DNA of 64,000 bases from Halieaceae bacterium UBA5044 (GCA_002416125.1 DIBU01000022.1:124001-188000), one strand, 5' to 3'; shown: positions 8,437 to 17,200, numbered from the stretch's first letter. Translations and numbers: made by a program. Notes: generated by a model from the letters alone, not told the origin.

Positions 8437-10323
8437 TCAGCGTAGCTCCAGCAACGCCTCGGCATCAAACGCTATCTGCCGAAGCTGCTGCGGCGCGCGA
8501 CCGAGTTCCACCAGCATGTGCTGCCAGCGCGGGTCTTCGCGCAGGTTGTCGAACAGGGGGTCCGGCAGGTTGGTCAGCAGCAGCATCTGGTTGCGCTCGC
8601 GCAGGCGCGCCAGCCATCGGAAGGCCGCATCCGCGTCACCACCAACGGCGTGAAGCTGCGCGATACGCATCGCCTCGGATTCACCGTTCTCGGCCTCGAA
8701 ACGCTCGAGCAGTGAACGGAAGCACGCGATCTCGCCCTGCGCGTGACACAGCAACGCCTGGTAGAATTCCTGGAACTTTCTCGCCTTTGCCGGCACCGTC
8801 TGATCGATAATCTGCTGTGCCCCCGCGAAATCGCCCTGCATGATCTTGGTCAGACCGAGGGTCAGGTGGCCGCCGCGCGAACGTTCCACAACCTGCCGGA
8901 CGGCGGCCTCGGCCTGGCGCGGCTGACCGGCGGCGATGTAGGCCTGTGCCTGGTTTATGTAGCAGGCGGTGCAGAAGGGATCGAGATCGAGCGCTCCCTG
9001 GTGCAGGGCCACCGCCGAGGAAAAGCCTTCCAGTGCGTAGGCAAGTTCGCCGGCAAGTTCCAGGTGTCGGGGATTCCCCGGCTCCTGCGTCAGGGCCTCG
9101 GTCACGTGCTCCGCCGCTGCCGGCAGGTCGTTCTCTACCTTAAGGGCCAGTGCGGCCAGGGCCCCGTGGGCGCCAGCGCTGCCGGAGGGTATGGCAAGCA
9201 TCTCCTCGGCCAGCGTGCGAACCCGTTGCGCCACGTCGGTCCCGGACAATTCGCCCCGATAGACCTGCAGCAGGTAGCTCCGGGTCAGAAGATCCCGCAC
9301 CGGGATAAAACGCGGACTCCTGCGCGCGACGCCCTCCAGTGTCGTGATCGCGCTGCCCAGTTCGGCGAACTCACCGCTTCGCAGCACGTGTAGGGCGCGC
9401 AGGTACAGGGTGTAATCTTCCGGGGCTATCACCGTGTCAGATTCGGCCGGCTCCATCACCGTCAGCTGGAACAGGCCCGCAACAGCGCTGGCGACCTGGC
9501 TCTGTACGCGCAGGATATCGCCGTACCTGCGGTCGATCGTCTCGGACCAGACATGGTGCCCACTGTTCGTTTCGATCAGCTGTATCGTGATCCGCAGGAG
9601 CCCGTCGTGTTCGCGAATACTGCCCTCGAGGAGGTGCGTGGCGCCCAGCTGAGCACCGATCTCCCTTGCGGTCATCTGCTGACCCAGCTGCGGCAGGAAT
9701 GACGAGGTGCGGGAAATAACCCGCAGGCCATGCACCCGGGTCAGGCTGTTGATGATTTCTTCCGGCAGGCCAAGGGCCAGATAGTCCCTGTCACCCGCCG
9801 CCGTGAAGTCGGCGAAGGGCAGCACCGCAACGACGGGGGGAGACGCCGCGGGTCTTTCTACTGAATCGGACTCGGGCCTCAGGAGCAGCCACCAAGCCAG
9901 TAGCAATGTACCCAATCCCAGTATCGCCGCCGTGAACCAGGCTCCACGGATCGTGCCGGACAAGGCTGCGGACGCCGGTGGCTGTGTGGCGGCCGGCGTA
10001 TCCACGGTCCGGGCATTGAACAGGTACCCTCGACGGGGCAGCGTCCTGACCGCGTGCCGGCCCTCATCGCCAAGGGCCCGGCGGATGTCCACGAGACACT
10101 GCGCCAGGCTGTCGTCGGTGACCACCGCTTCACCCCAGATCCTGTCGAAGAGCTCTTCTTTGCTAATCAGGCGGCCGGGGTTGGCCACCAGGTACTGCAG
10201 AACGCGGAACGACTGCGGCCGCAGCGTGATCGTCTCGCCGTCCCGCAGGACCGCGCCCCGACTTGCGTCGATCGCAAAATGCTCAAATTGCCTAAGCGCT
10301 CCTGAGGCCACTGCAGAAGTCAT
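8437..10323 (-). CDS. CadC-like membrane-bound winged-helix regulator with FlgO/TolB-like and TPR parts
   Basis: A 628-residue, one-component regulator. Residues about 10-105 form an OmpR-type winged helix (PQSFRVLQYLVANPGRLISKEEL, then LAQCLVDIRRALGD and RTLPRRGYLF). A single membrane segment follows at about 125-147. The periplasmic part begins with a FlgO/TolB-like block (VVAVLPFADFTAAGDRDYLALGLPEEI, then ISRTSSF, GAQLGATHLLEGSI) and continues with TPR-like helices to the C-terminus. Family members bind DNA while anchored in the membrane and sense envelope or metabolic cues. It is divergent from the lipoprotein gene at 10476, and the 152 bases between them hold a phased TTTCGT array that is its likely binding site. 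The ligand cannot be told from sequence. Confidence 0.88.
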   Translation of the reverse strand: MTSAVASGALRQFEHFAIDASRGAVLRDGETITLRPQSFRVLQYLVANPGRLISKEELFDRIWGEAVVTDDSLAQCLVDIRRALGDEGRHAVRTLPRRGYLFNARTVDTPAATQPPASAALSGTIRGAWFTAAILGLGTLLLAWWLLLRPESDSVERPAASPPVVAVLPFADFTAAGDRDYLALGLPEEIINSLTRVHGLRVISRTSSFLPQLGQQMTAREIGAQLGATHLLEGSIREHDGLLRITIQLIETNSGHHVWSETIDRRYGDILRVQSQVASAVAGLFQLTVMEPAESDTVIAPEDYTLYLRALHVLRSGEFAELGSAITTLEGVARRSPRFIPVRDLLTRSYLLQVYRGELSGTDVAQRVRTLAEEMLAIPSGSAGAHGALAALALKVENDLPAAAEHVTEALTQEPGNPRHLELAGELAYALEGFSSAVALHQGALDLDPFCTACYINQAQAYIAAGQPRQAEAAVRQVVERSRGGHLTLGLTKIMQGDFAGAQQIIDQTVPAKARKFQEFYQALLCHAQGEIACFRSLLERFEAENGESEAMRIAQLHAVGGDADAAFRWLARLRERNQMLLLTNLPDPLFDNLREDPRWQHMLVELGRAPQQLRQIAFDAEALLELR

Positions 10324-10356
10324 TCACATACCGCCCTTAATGCCTTTTTCCGCGAA

Positions 10357-10394
10357 TTTCGTGTTGATTTCGTGAACTTTCGTCCGGTTTTCGT
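10357..10394. promoter_or_regulatory. Four TTTCGT direct repeats phased with the DNA helix (candidate operator)
   Basis: TTTCGT occurs at 10357, 10368, 10378 and 10389, that is at steps of 11, 10 and 11 bases, so all four face the same side of the helix. A weaker copy, TTTCCG, falls in phase at 10347. OmpR/PhoB-type winged helices bind exactly such direct repeats at about 11-base spacing, and the neighbouring gene at 8437-10323 encodes one. The array begins 34 bases before that gene and ends 82 bases before the lipoprotein gene, so it could control both. Confidence 0.6.
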
Positions 10395-10475
10395 CACTTC
10401 ACTTGTCTCAGGTCCTATCGTGCGAGTGCAAATTGCGAATGCTGTCCTGACAGCGAATCCGAGGGAGTATCCATA

Positions 10476-11213
10476 ATGAAGCAGTCGATTCTGATAGTCA
10501 TCACCTTGTCCACCCTTCTGCTGGGTGGCTGTAAGATCCGCATCGAGGTGCCGGAAGGTGGCCGTGTCACCACCGAGTCTGGTAGCTACGACTGCGAGAC
10601 TGGCGCGGTTTGCGAAATCGATGTCGTGGACCTGTTTTTTGATGAAACCTTCCGCGGCGAACCGGCGACCGGCTACCGCTTCGACAGCTGGCTGAAACGC
10701 CAGCGCGGCCTGTGTGGCGGCTCCGATGGGTCCTGCCGGCTCTTCACGTCGGGCTTCGAGGGCAATGACATCCTGATGGGCTTCCTCGAGCGACAGGAGG
10801 AAGTGTTTTTCCTCGTACCCCAGTTTGTGCAGATTCCCACGGATGCATTTGACCCGGCGCTCATCCAGTCGACGGCGTTCCTGGTGCGCGAGTCTGGCCT
10901 CTCGGTGACCTATCGCTTTTCTGAGAACGGCAACTACAGCAAGCGCGCCGGGCCGCTCTTCGCTACCGGAAAGTACACCTTCGAACTCAACGACACGGTC
11001 ATCAACTATACGCAACTCGCGGACACGGATAGGAACGACCTGACGGGCTACGCCGTCTTCGAGAGCTTCGATGCCGAGAACGGCCTGTACAGGGTCTGCT
11101 ACACGGACGATCAGGACGTGCGGTCCGCGAGCACGGCGGTGGACATCTGCGCAAACGGTGGGCGCGGTAACCTGTCAGAGCCCACGCGGCTGCGTTTCGT
11201 TATCCAGGAGTAG
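10476..11213 (+). CDS. Lipoprotein of unknown function
   Basis: The 245-residue protein has a lipoprotein signal peptide with lipobox LLGGC (Cys19). The residue after the Cys is Lys, not Asp, so outer-membrane sorting is expected. The mature part opens with a short cysteine-containing segment resembling a bacterial beta-grasp repeat (GYRFDSW, RGLCGGSDGSCRL). I do not recognise the remainder. GAGGGAG lies 9 bases before the ATG. It is divergent from the CadC-like regulator and shares its control region, so it is the likely regulated target. Confidence 0.75.
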   Translation: MKQSILIVITLSTLLLGGCKIRIEVPEGGRVTTESGSYDCETGAVCEIDVVDLFFDETFRGEPATGYRFDSWLKRQRGLCGGSDGSCRLFTSGFEGNDILMGFLERQEEVFFLVPQFVQIPTDAFDPALIQSTAFLVRESGLSVTYRFSENGNYSKRAGPLFATGKYTFELNDTVINYTQLADTDRNDLTGYAVFESFDAENGLYRVCYTDDQDVRSASTAVDICANGGRGNLSEPTRLRFVIQE

Positions 11214-11278
11214 TGACCGCCACCGGGCATTCAACAGCGGCCTTCCGGGATTTCTTTTGACTTGCTTGCATGGGTGTT

Positions 11279-11670
11279 TGGTGGAGGCGGCGGGAGTTGA
11301 ACCCGCGTCCGCCAGTACTCTGCCTTCGGCTCTACATGCTTAGTTTCCGTTAATTAATTTAGCCTCATACAGCCCAACGGGCAGGACGTAATTGGCGAGC
11401 CTGAATAAGTTTTAGCAGTTCCACCTCAGGCGGGCTTCACAGCGATCCAGTTCTATATGACAGTCAGTAGTGCGGTACTGGCACCTTACTAAAGACCGCT
11501 AGGGCCGAAGCCACTAGTTGGTGCTTTCACGGGCTGCTTACGCAGCCAGTTGGGCACCGTAGTTGTCGTCGTTGGCAACTAATAGTTTGCAGCTTTGGAT
11601 TTACGTGATTCGCTACCATCACGGCATGCACCTCAGGGTTCGTTACCGTCGTCGAATCCGTATCGCCCCC
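11279..11670 (-). ncRNA. ssrA: tmRNA (ssrA) with tag ANDDNYGAQLAA
   Basis: tmRNA rescues stalled ribosomes by acting as tRNA-Ala and then as a short message for a degradation tag. The 3' end (11279 on the minus strand) encodes CCA directly after the T arm GGACGCGGGTTCAACTCCCG. The 5' end GGGGGCG (11670 downward) pairs with CGCCTCC before the discriminator A to make a 7-base acceptor stem with one G-U pair, and GATACGGATTCGACG follows as in other tmRNAs. The tag frame runs from GCC at 11576 down to TAA at 11538-11540 and reads ANDDNYGAQLAA, two residues longer than the E. coli ANDENYALAA, with the usual AA end. Its partner SmpB is encoded 7.6 kb away. Confidence 0.96.
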
Positions 11671-11683
11671 AGTGTGACTCGCA

Positions 11684-11714
11684 ATTGTACCTCAATTGCA
11701 CAGTGTTAGACTGT
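11684..11714 (-). promoter_or_regulatory. Candidate ssrA promoter region with an inverted repeat
   Basis: On the minus strand TACAAT (11689-11684) is a good -10 element 13 bases before the mature tmRNA 5' end, leaving a short leader for RNase P removal. No convincing -35 was found. Just upstream, ACAGT-N5-ACTGT (11700-11714) is a perfect inverted repeat, and CAATTG occurs twice (11682, 11693). Confidence 0.4.
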
Positions 11715-11796
11715 GAAATCTGCAATAGTTCCCTCGGGGCCGCTTTCCTGCCAGTGGAAGGTTTGCCTGCCATACCTCTCGAAGAAGGAGCCTGAC

Positions 11797-12861
11797 ATGT
11801 CTGTGCGTTACGCTCATACCGACCTCCACGCTTTCAGCCAGCGCCTGTTCGAGGCCGCGGGCTTGCCCGCTGAACGTGCCGCGGTGATGGCCGAGGTGCT
11901 GTTGGAGGCCGACCTGATGGGCTTTACTACGCACGGTATGCAGCGCGTGGCGCACAATGTGCGCTGGCTGATGGAGGGCGCAAGCCGCTGTAATGGCGAG
12001 CCTGTGGTGCTGGTGGACAAGGGCCCGCTGTTCAACTGGGACGCCGCCTTTCTGCCCGGCCCCTGGGTCGTCAGCCAGGCGGTTGATACCGCGCTGGCCC
12101 GGGTTCCGGAGTACGGCGTGGTCACCGCCACGTTGCGTCGCAGCCAGCACATTGCCTGCCTGGCAGCCTATCTGCCCCGGGTGATTGAGGCCGGTTATCT
12201 CGGGATCCTGACCTGCTCGACGCCCGCGGAGCACACGGTGAGTCCCTTTGGCGGCCTGACGCCGGTATTTTCCGCCAACCCGCTGGCCATGGGTGCTCCG
12301 GGGAAGGAGTACCCACTGTTGTTCGATATCAGTATGTCGATCACCGCAGGCGGCTACGTGGCGCGCGCGGCGCGTGAGGGCGCACGGCTGCCCGAACCCT
12401 GCCTGAAGGATGCGGAGGGCGTCATCACGGATGACCCGTCCGCGCTCGCTGGACCGCCCCGGGGCAGCATCATGCCCATCGGTGGTGCCCAGCATGGTTA
12501 CAAGGGCTCCGCGCTGTCGGCCGCAACCGAAGTGCTGAGCATGGCGCTGGGCAACTATGGCCGGGCCGATGCGGAAGCAGCGGGGGACGGCGAAGCCAAT
12601 TCTGTGTTCCTGCAGATTATCGATCCTGCGGCCTTTGGCTCGCTCGCCGTGTTCAAGGAGCAGCTGCATGCACTGCAGTATCTGGTCACCGCAAGCGAAG
12701 TATCCGAGGGGGCACCGCCGGCACGTTTCCCCGGGCAGAGAGCGTGGCAGCAGCGCCGTGAGCAACTGGCGGGTGGCGTGGCGCTGTACCCCGGCATCAT
12801 GAAGGATCTGGCGCCGCTGGCGCGCCAGCTGCAAGTGCCGCAGCCTGCGCCGCTGGGCTGA
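11797..12861 (+). CDS. Malate/L-lactate dehydrogenase family oxidoreductase (Ldh_2)
   Basis: An NAD(P)-dependent dehydrogenase of the Ldh_2 (YlbC/YiaK/ComC) fold, unrelated to classic LDH/MDH, whose members oxidise 2-hydroxyacids such as malate, lactate, sulfolactate or ureidoglycolate. The 354-residue protein shows DLMGFTTHGMQRV (the conserved SHG-type block, here THG), the catalytic-region RRSQHIACLAAY, the NPLAMGAPG loop and GAQHGYKGSALS near the nucleotide site. The start at 11797 follows GAAGGAG by 6 bases; the longer frame to 11713 lacks a ribosome site. It is alone on its strand, meeting batD at its 3' end only 3 bases away. The substrate cannot be deduced. Confidence 0.88.
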   Translation: MSVRYAHTDLHAFSQRLFEAAGLPAERAAVMAEVLLEADLMGFTTHGMQRVAHNVRWLMEGASRCNGEPVVLVDKGPLFNWDAAFLPGPWVVSQAVDTALARVPEYGVVTATLRRSQHIACLAAYLPRVIEAGYLGILTCSTPAEHTVSPFGGLTPVFSANPLAMGAPGKEYPLLFDISMSITAGGYVARAAREGARLPEPCLKDAEGVITDDPSALAGPPRGSIMPIGGAQHGYKGSALSAATEVLSMALGNYGRADAEAAGDGEANSVFLQIIDPAAFGSLAVFKEQLHALQYLVTASEVSEGAPPARFPGQRAWQQRREQLAGGVALYPGIMKDLAPLARQLQVPQPAPLG

Positions 12862-12864
12862 TGT

Positions 12865-14127
12865 TCAGGGGTTCAGCGGCGGCAGGGCGTGCGCCGCCGG
12901 TTTGCGACGGGCCTTGAGGTAGCGTTGTCGAGCGGTCTGCAGTTTTTTCCCAAGTGCGCTGCCCACCGGAGCTTCCTCGCCCCGGCTGAACAGCGCAATA
13001 CGCCAGCTGTCGAGTGCGCGGCTGAGGGCTTCGTCGCCATAGCGTTGCGCGAATTCCCGGCTGTCCATGGTCGGGGTCAGGTGCGCGCTCCAGGCCAGCA
13101 GGGCGCGGTAGGCCGCAGCGCGGTCCTGGGCCCGTAACCGCTGCTGCAATACCTTGAAGGCATGGGCTTCGCTATTGAGGTGACGCTGCCGGTAGGCTTG
13201 CCAGCGCGGGCGCAGCGACTGCTGCCAGCTGCGCCAGCATGCCCAGGCGAGCAGGAAGGCCGCTGCGACGGCGCCCAGCAGTGGCCAGCGCAGGGCGTTG
13301 ACACGGGTATCGGCGGCGTCGTCCTGCACGGGCGCTGCACCGCTGACTTGCAGTGTCACACCGTCGGCAGTTGCCTGTTCAACCCTGTCGGTGTCGGTGT
13401 TCCAGTAGCTCAGGGTTACCGGCGGCACGCTGAACGCGCCACCCGCCTCAAACACCAGTGTGAGTTTTTCACTGCGGGTCGCGGGCGGGCCGTCCGCCGT
13501 GGTGGGTCGGTCGGCGTAGACGGAGGCGCCCGCATAGTCCAGCTTGGGCGCGAGCGGCGGCAGGAAGATCGCGGGCAGTCCCTCCAGCTCGGCCCGGTAT
13601 ACCAGGGTAACGGCGTCCCCCGGCTGCAAACTGCCTGTATCGCCACCGACCTCCAGAGAAAGGCGCAGCGCGTTGCCGGCCAGGTAGGGGGTCAGTGATT
13701 CTGCGCCGGGCGGCACCACCGCGCTGAAGCGAATCTCGGGAAGCGCCACCTGCAGGCGTGTGGGGGCACTGCCCGGGTTGGCGTAGCTGACCCCGAGTTC
13801 GGCGTCGTCAATGCGATACTGGCCGGCCTGCAGCGGATAAATGCGGAAACTGCGCACGATCCCCGACCAGGTTTCGCCGTCGATCGCGCGACTGGTGGGG
13901 AAAGAGCTGTCCGGGGGCCGCTGTGTGATCGCGTTGGCCAGTTCGAAGTCGGGGTAGTTGGGCGGCTGCGCGAACCAGGTGGGTACGAGTACCGTAACCT
14001 GCAGCTCCAGAGGCTCGCCCACCCTGACCTGTTGCGGCGTTATCGTCACTTCCACTACGGGCTGCACCTGGGCCAGGCTGCGTGCGCTCAGCAGGACAAG
14101 CAGGCACAGGGCGATCCAGCGCTTCAT
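12865..14127 (-). CDS. batD: BatD-like membrane protein
   Basis: The last gene of a moxR-bat operon. The 420-residue protein starts with a signal peptide (MKRWIALCLLVLLSARSLAQ). It continues with tandem beta-sandwich segments typical of BatD (VEVTITPQQVRVGEPLELQVTV near the start) and has one membrane helix around residue 310 (PLLGAVAAAFLLAWACW), followed by a basic cytoplasmic tail. Bat proteins were linked to aerotolerance in Bacteroides and are thought to help envelope stress survival, but no biochemical role is settled. ATG 14127 is used because it overlaps the batC stop (ATGA) and begins the signal peptide; the frame extends uselessly to 14208. Confidence 0.87.
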   Translation of the reverse strand: MKRWIALCLLVLLSARSLAQVQPVVEVTITPQQVRVGEPLELQVTVLVPTWFAQPPNYPDFELANAITQRPPDSSFPTSRAIDGETWSGIVRSFRIYPLQAGQYRIDDAELGVSYANPGSAPTRLQVALPEIRFSAVVPPGAESLTPYLAGNALRLSLEVGGDTGSLQPGDAVTLVYRAELEGLPAIFLPPLAPKLDYAGASVYADRPTTADGPPATRSEKLTLVFEAGGAFSVPPVTLSYWNTDTDRVEQATADGVTLQVSGAAPVQDDAADTRVNALRWPLLGAVAAAFLLAWACWRSWQQSLRPRWQAYRQRHLNSEAHAFKVLQQRLRAQDRAAAYRALLAWSAHLTPTMDSREFAQRYGDEALSRALDSWRIALFSRGEEAPVGSALGKKLQTARQRYLKARRKPAAHALPPLNP

Positions 14128-14780
14128 GGCGCCTCCTCCCGGCTTTGTTCCAGGGCGAAACGCGTGCGCAGGAATTCGGCGGTGTCGGTGTCCACCGAGC
14201 GCATCCACTTCTCGGCGGACTCCAGGCCGATGGTGCTCTCCCGGGTGATTTCCATTTCCCGGCCGCGTTCGTCCTCGTTGTCGAACACGTAGTCATCCGC
14301 GCTGAGTTCGGATTCGTCTTCGGTGTCACTGTCCTCGCGCAGCTGCTCGATGTACTCAGTGATATGCCGTGCCAGGTCCAGGTTTTCCACGGCCTGCTGC
14401 CAGCCCGGCTCGGCGGCGACGGCCAGCTCGAAGGCGCGGATGGCGTTGCGGTAGTCGCGTGCCTTGATCAGGGCGTTGCCCCGGTTATAGAAGCCCACGG
14501 CGTCCGGAATGCGGGCGAACAGGTCGGCGGATTGCTCGTACTGGCCCGCATAGTAGGCCGCGGTGGCTTTCTGTGCCGGGTCCTCGAAGCGAGCCAGTGC
14601 CGTTTTCCAGTCGCGCTGGTTCATCGCGCGCTGGCCCTGCTGGTCGCGGGTCAGCCACAGGTCGGCGAGGGTAGCCTCCCGGCTCGCCAGCCATACCAAA
14701 GCCAGCAGGGCCACCAGGGTGACCGCGGCAAACTGCAGCGGCGCGCGCTGCCAGAGTGGCCTCTGGTTCCGGCGCTTCAT
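14124..14780 (-). CDS. batC: BatC-like TPR membrane protein
   Basis: The 218-residue protein has one N-terminal membrane helix (FAAVTLVALLALVWLAS, about 18-34) and then TPR repeats (YYAGQYEQSADLFARIPDAVGFYNRGNALIKARDYRNAIRAFELAVAAEPGW lies within residues 75-130). After these comes an acidic, low-complexity stretch (DSDTEDESELSADDY). The TPRs face the periplasm and probably scaffold the BatA/BatB von Willebrand domains. Start and stop overlap both neighbours by 4 bases (ATGA), indicating translational coupling. Confidence 0.85.
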   Translation of the reverse strand: MKRRNQRPLWQRAPLQFAAVTLVALLALVWLASREATLADLWLTRDQQGQRAMNQRDWKTALARFEDPAQKATAAYYAGQYEQSADLFARIPDAVGFYNRGNALIKARDYRNAIRAFELAVAAEPGWQQAVENLDLARHITEYIEQLREDSDTEDESELSADDYVFDNEDERGREMEITRESTIGLESAEKWMRSVDTDTAEFLRTRFALEQSREEAP

Positions 14781-15760
14781 CGCAGCACCCAGCCCCGGCG
14801 GAAGCCGTAGAGCACCAGCAACAGGGCGGGCCAGAGCAGCAGCCAGCCCTCGTCATGCCACTCGGCGTCCGGGTCATCCGCCTGCAGCAGATTGGATTCA
14901 ATCAGTCGCAGCAGCTTGCGTATATCCGCATCGCCTGTTTCGCTGCGTATCAGGGTGACGTCGGTTTCGCTCGCCACACGGCGCAGCAGGTCGGTATCAA
15001 TTGCCGTTTGCAGGGGGCCGCCCCCGGGGCCAACCACCGGTTTGCCGTCGGGCAACAGGGCGACACCGCCGGCTTCGGTGCCCACGACCAATGCCGTCAC
15101 CGCCGGGGCCGAGGTGTCGGCGCTGAACGCGGCGAGCGCAGGGATGTCGGCGCTGTCGAAGCCGTCGGTGATGAACAGCAGTGTGCCGATGCTGGCGCTC
15201 TCGCCCAGCAGGTCCAGTGCCAGCGGCAGTGCGGCTGCGCTGTTATTGCCGCCGCGCGGCATGATGGCCGGGTCCAGGCTCTCGAGAAATCCGGCGAGAA
15301 CCGCGCTGTCGGTAGTCGGGGGGACCACAATGTGCGCAGAGCCCGCGTAGGCTATCAACGCGGTGCGCGCGCCAGTGCGTGCGGCGACCAGGTCCAGTGC
15401 CTTGAAGCGTGCCCGGTCCAGGCGGGTGGGTGCGAGGTCGTTGCTGCGCATGGAGTCGGTGACCTCCATTGCGATCACCAGCGGTGCCGTTTCCTCAAAC
15501 CACGGCGCCACCTGTTGGCGCCAGGCGGGACCGGCGGCGGCCAGTGTCAGGGCCAGCAGGGCGATGGTAAAGCTGTCGAGCGCGCTGAAGCCCGCGCGCG
15601 TGTCGTGCTGGATGGTCAGGGCGCGGCGCAGGTGCGGCGCAACCAGGTTGCCCAGGGTGTTCTCTGGGCTGCGCTGGGTGCGCAGTAGCCACCAGAGGCC
15701 AATAACCGCGGGCAGGGCAAGCAGCCATAGCGGGCGCAGAAAATGCAGCTGCTCAATCAT
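14777..15760 (-). CDS. batB: BatB-like von Willebrand factor A membrane protein with altered MIDAS
   Basis: The 327-residue protein has two N-terminal membrane helices (about 8-27 and 64-77), a von Willebrand A domain (about 92-280) and a C-terminal helix (WLLLWPALLLVLYGF). The metal-site motif DxSxS is changed: the alignment position reads MEVTDSM, so Glu99 and Thr101 replace Asp and the first Ser, and only Ser103 is kept. Metal binding may therefore be weak or lost. ATG 15760 overlaps the batA stop by 4 bases; the extension to 15838 is batA sequence in another frame. Confidence 0.87.
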   Translation of the reverse strand: MIEQLHFLRPLWLLALPAVIGLWWLLRTQRSPENTLGNLVAPHLRRALTIQHDTRAGFSALDSFTIALLALTLAAAGPAWRQQVAPWFEETAPLVIAMEVTDSMRSNDLAPTRLDRARFKALDLVAARTGARTALIAYAGSAHIVVPPTTDSAVLAGFLESLDPAIMPRGGNNSAAALPLALDLLGESASIGTLLFITDGFDSADIPALAAFSADTSAPAVTALVVGTEAGGVALLPDGKPVVGPGGGPLQTAIDTDLLRRVASETDVTLIRSETGDADIRKLLRLIESNLLQADDPDAEWHDEGWLLLWPALLLVLYGFRRGWVLR

Positions 15761-16737
15761 GCGCCGTTTCTCCGTCCGCCGAACCGCATGCCCGCCAGTG
15801 TCGCGAGCCCGATCAGCAGCGCAGCCCCCGCGGGCCACACCACCAGTGATTGCCGTGGCCGCCAGGATTCGGTGTTGACCTCGGCGGCGGTCGCCTCATC
15901 GATACGCTGGTAGACCGCGGCCAGTGCATTTTCATCCTCGGCATTGAAGAATTCGCCGCCGGTGCGCCCGGCGATATCGGCCAGCAGGCTGAAGTCCACC
16001 CGGTCTTCCCCCGTGGCCTGCGGGTCGCCAATGCCGATGGTGTAGATTTCCACGCCATTGCGCTCGGCGATGGCCGCTGCGTTGATCGGCGTCATGCGGC
16101 TGGCTGTGTCGTTGCCATCGGTGAGCAGAATCAGAATACGTTCTTCGATACTGCTCGATTCAAAGGCGTGAATGGACAGGCCGATGGCATCGCCCAGCGC
16201 TGTTTGAGGCCCCGCCATGGCGACGGCCATCAGGTCCACCAGGGTGCTTGCGGTGGCGAGATCCCGGGTGAACGGCAGCTGTATATAGGCTTTGTCACCA
16301 AACACGATCAGGCCCACGCGGTCGGACTCGCGCTCGGCGATGAACGCCTTGACTACCTGCTGCACGGCCCGGTGACGGGAAATGGGCTGGCCGTCGCGCC
16401 CGGGGAAATCCCGGTAGTCCATGGAGCCCGAGAGGTCAATGGCGAGCATGATGTCGCGCGCGACTTCGGTGCGCACAATCGGTTCACCGACCCAGTTCGG
16501 CCGCATCAGCGCGACCACCAGCAAAAGCCAGATGAACCAGAGGAGTGCGGCCTGCGTGCGGCGCCGACGACGCACCACCGCACCGGTCCCCGGTTGCACG
16601 CCGGACGCGGCCACGATGTCGGCAAAGAAGGGCACGCGCAGGGCGCTGGCGCGCTCCCGGTGTGGCGGCAAACCCCACCACAGCAGCAGCGGCAGCGGCA
16701 GGGCGAGCACAGCCCAGGCAAAGGCAAACTCAAGCAC
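15757..16737 (-). CDS. batA: BatA-like von Willebrand factor A membrane protein
   Basis: The 326-residue protein has N-terminal membrane helices (about 5-22 and 62-80), a von Willebrand A domain with an intact MIDAS (DLSGSM at 101-106, later QTALGDA and LLTDGND) and a C-terminal helix (LVVWPAGAALLIGLATLAGM). It probably pairs with BatB in the periplasmic membrane and is remodelled by the MoxR ATPase. The start is GTG at 16737, inside the end of the DUF4381 gene (8-base overlap), with AGGTG upstream. Confidence 0.9.
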   Translation of the reverse strand: MLEFAFAWAVLALPLPLLLWWGLPPHRERASALRVPFFADIVAASGVQPGTGAVVRRRRRTQAALLWFIWLLLVVALMRPNWVGEPIVRTEVARDIMLAIDLSGSMDYRDFPGRDGQPISRHRAVQQVVKAFIAERESDRVGLIVFGDKAYIQLPFTRDLATASTLVDLMAVAMAGPQTALGDAIGLSIHAFESSSIEERILILLTDGNDTASRMTPINAAAIAERNGVEIYTIGIGDPQATGEDRVDFSLLADIAGRTGGEFFNAEDENALAAVYQRIDEATAAEVNTESWRPRQSLVVWPAGAALLIGLATLAGMRFGGRRNGA

Positions 16738-17200
16738 GGTGCACCTGTACCCAGCGCCGGGCCGCCGCCAGTAACTGCGGGTCGTTCACGGGCGCGAGAT
16801 AGGCTGCGCGGGCCAGAGCAGGTGCCGCGGCCGTGACCACGGGGTCGTCGCCACTGCTTGTACACAGGAACGCGGCCCAGGCCTCGCCCTGCAGGGCGGC
16901 AACCTCCCGACGGGGGTAGGCGCCCAGCGCCGTACGCTTCAGCAGCACGGCGATAGCCTGGCTGGCTGCCGGTTCCTGCTGTGCCAGCGCATCCAGTGCA
17001 CGCAGCGCCTCCCGGCGATAGCGGTTGCGCCGGTAGGCGGCGACCCGATGACCGAGTGCGATCAGTATCACCGTCAGGAGCCAACCTCCGAGCACCCACC
17101 AGCCTGTGGTGGCAGGCACCATCGATACCGGTTCCGGCGTCACGATAGGGTGCAGCAGATCGATCAGCTGGGAGAGCGAAAGCCCGTCGTAGCGGCTCAT
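16730..17200 (-). CDS. DUF4381 membrane protein of the moxR-bat operon
   Basis: The 156-residue protein has one membrane segment (WWVLGGWLLTVILIALGHRVAAY, about 34-56) and a mainly helical, basic, cytoplasmic region. Its position between the DUF58 and batA genes, its size, and the block LSQLIDLLHPIVTPEPVSMVPATTGWW (split here over residues 8-35) match DUF4381 proteins, which occur almost only in such operons. No function is known. It overlaps both neighbours (4 and 8 bases). Confidence 0.83.
   Translation of the reverse strand: MSRYDGLSLSQLIDLLHPIVTPEPVSMVPATTGWWVLGGWLLTVILIALGHRVAAYRRNRYRREALRALDALAQQEPAASQAIAVLLKRTALGAYPRREVAALQGEAWAAFLCTSSGDDPVVTAAAPALARAAYLAPVNDPQLLAAARRWVQVHRA

Noticed and set aside
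11700..11714. ACAGT-N5-ACTGT as an operator for the Ldh-like gene.
   Set aside because: It is perfect but short and lies in the ssrA promoter region. Nothing in the sequence ties it to a regulator, so it is noted only as part of that promoter.
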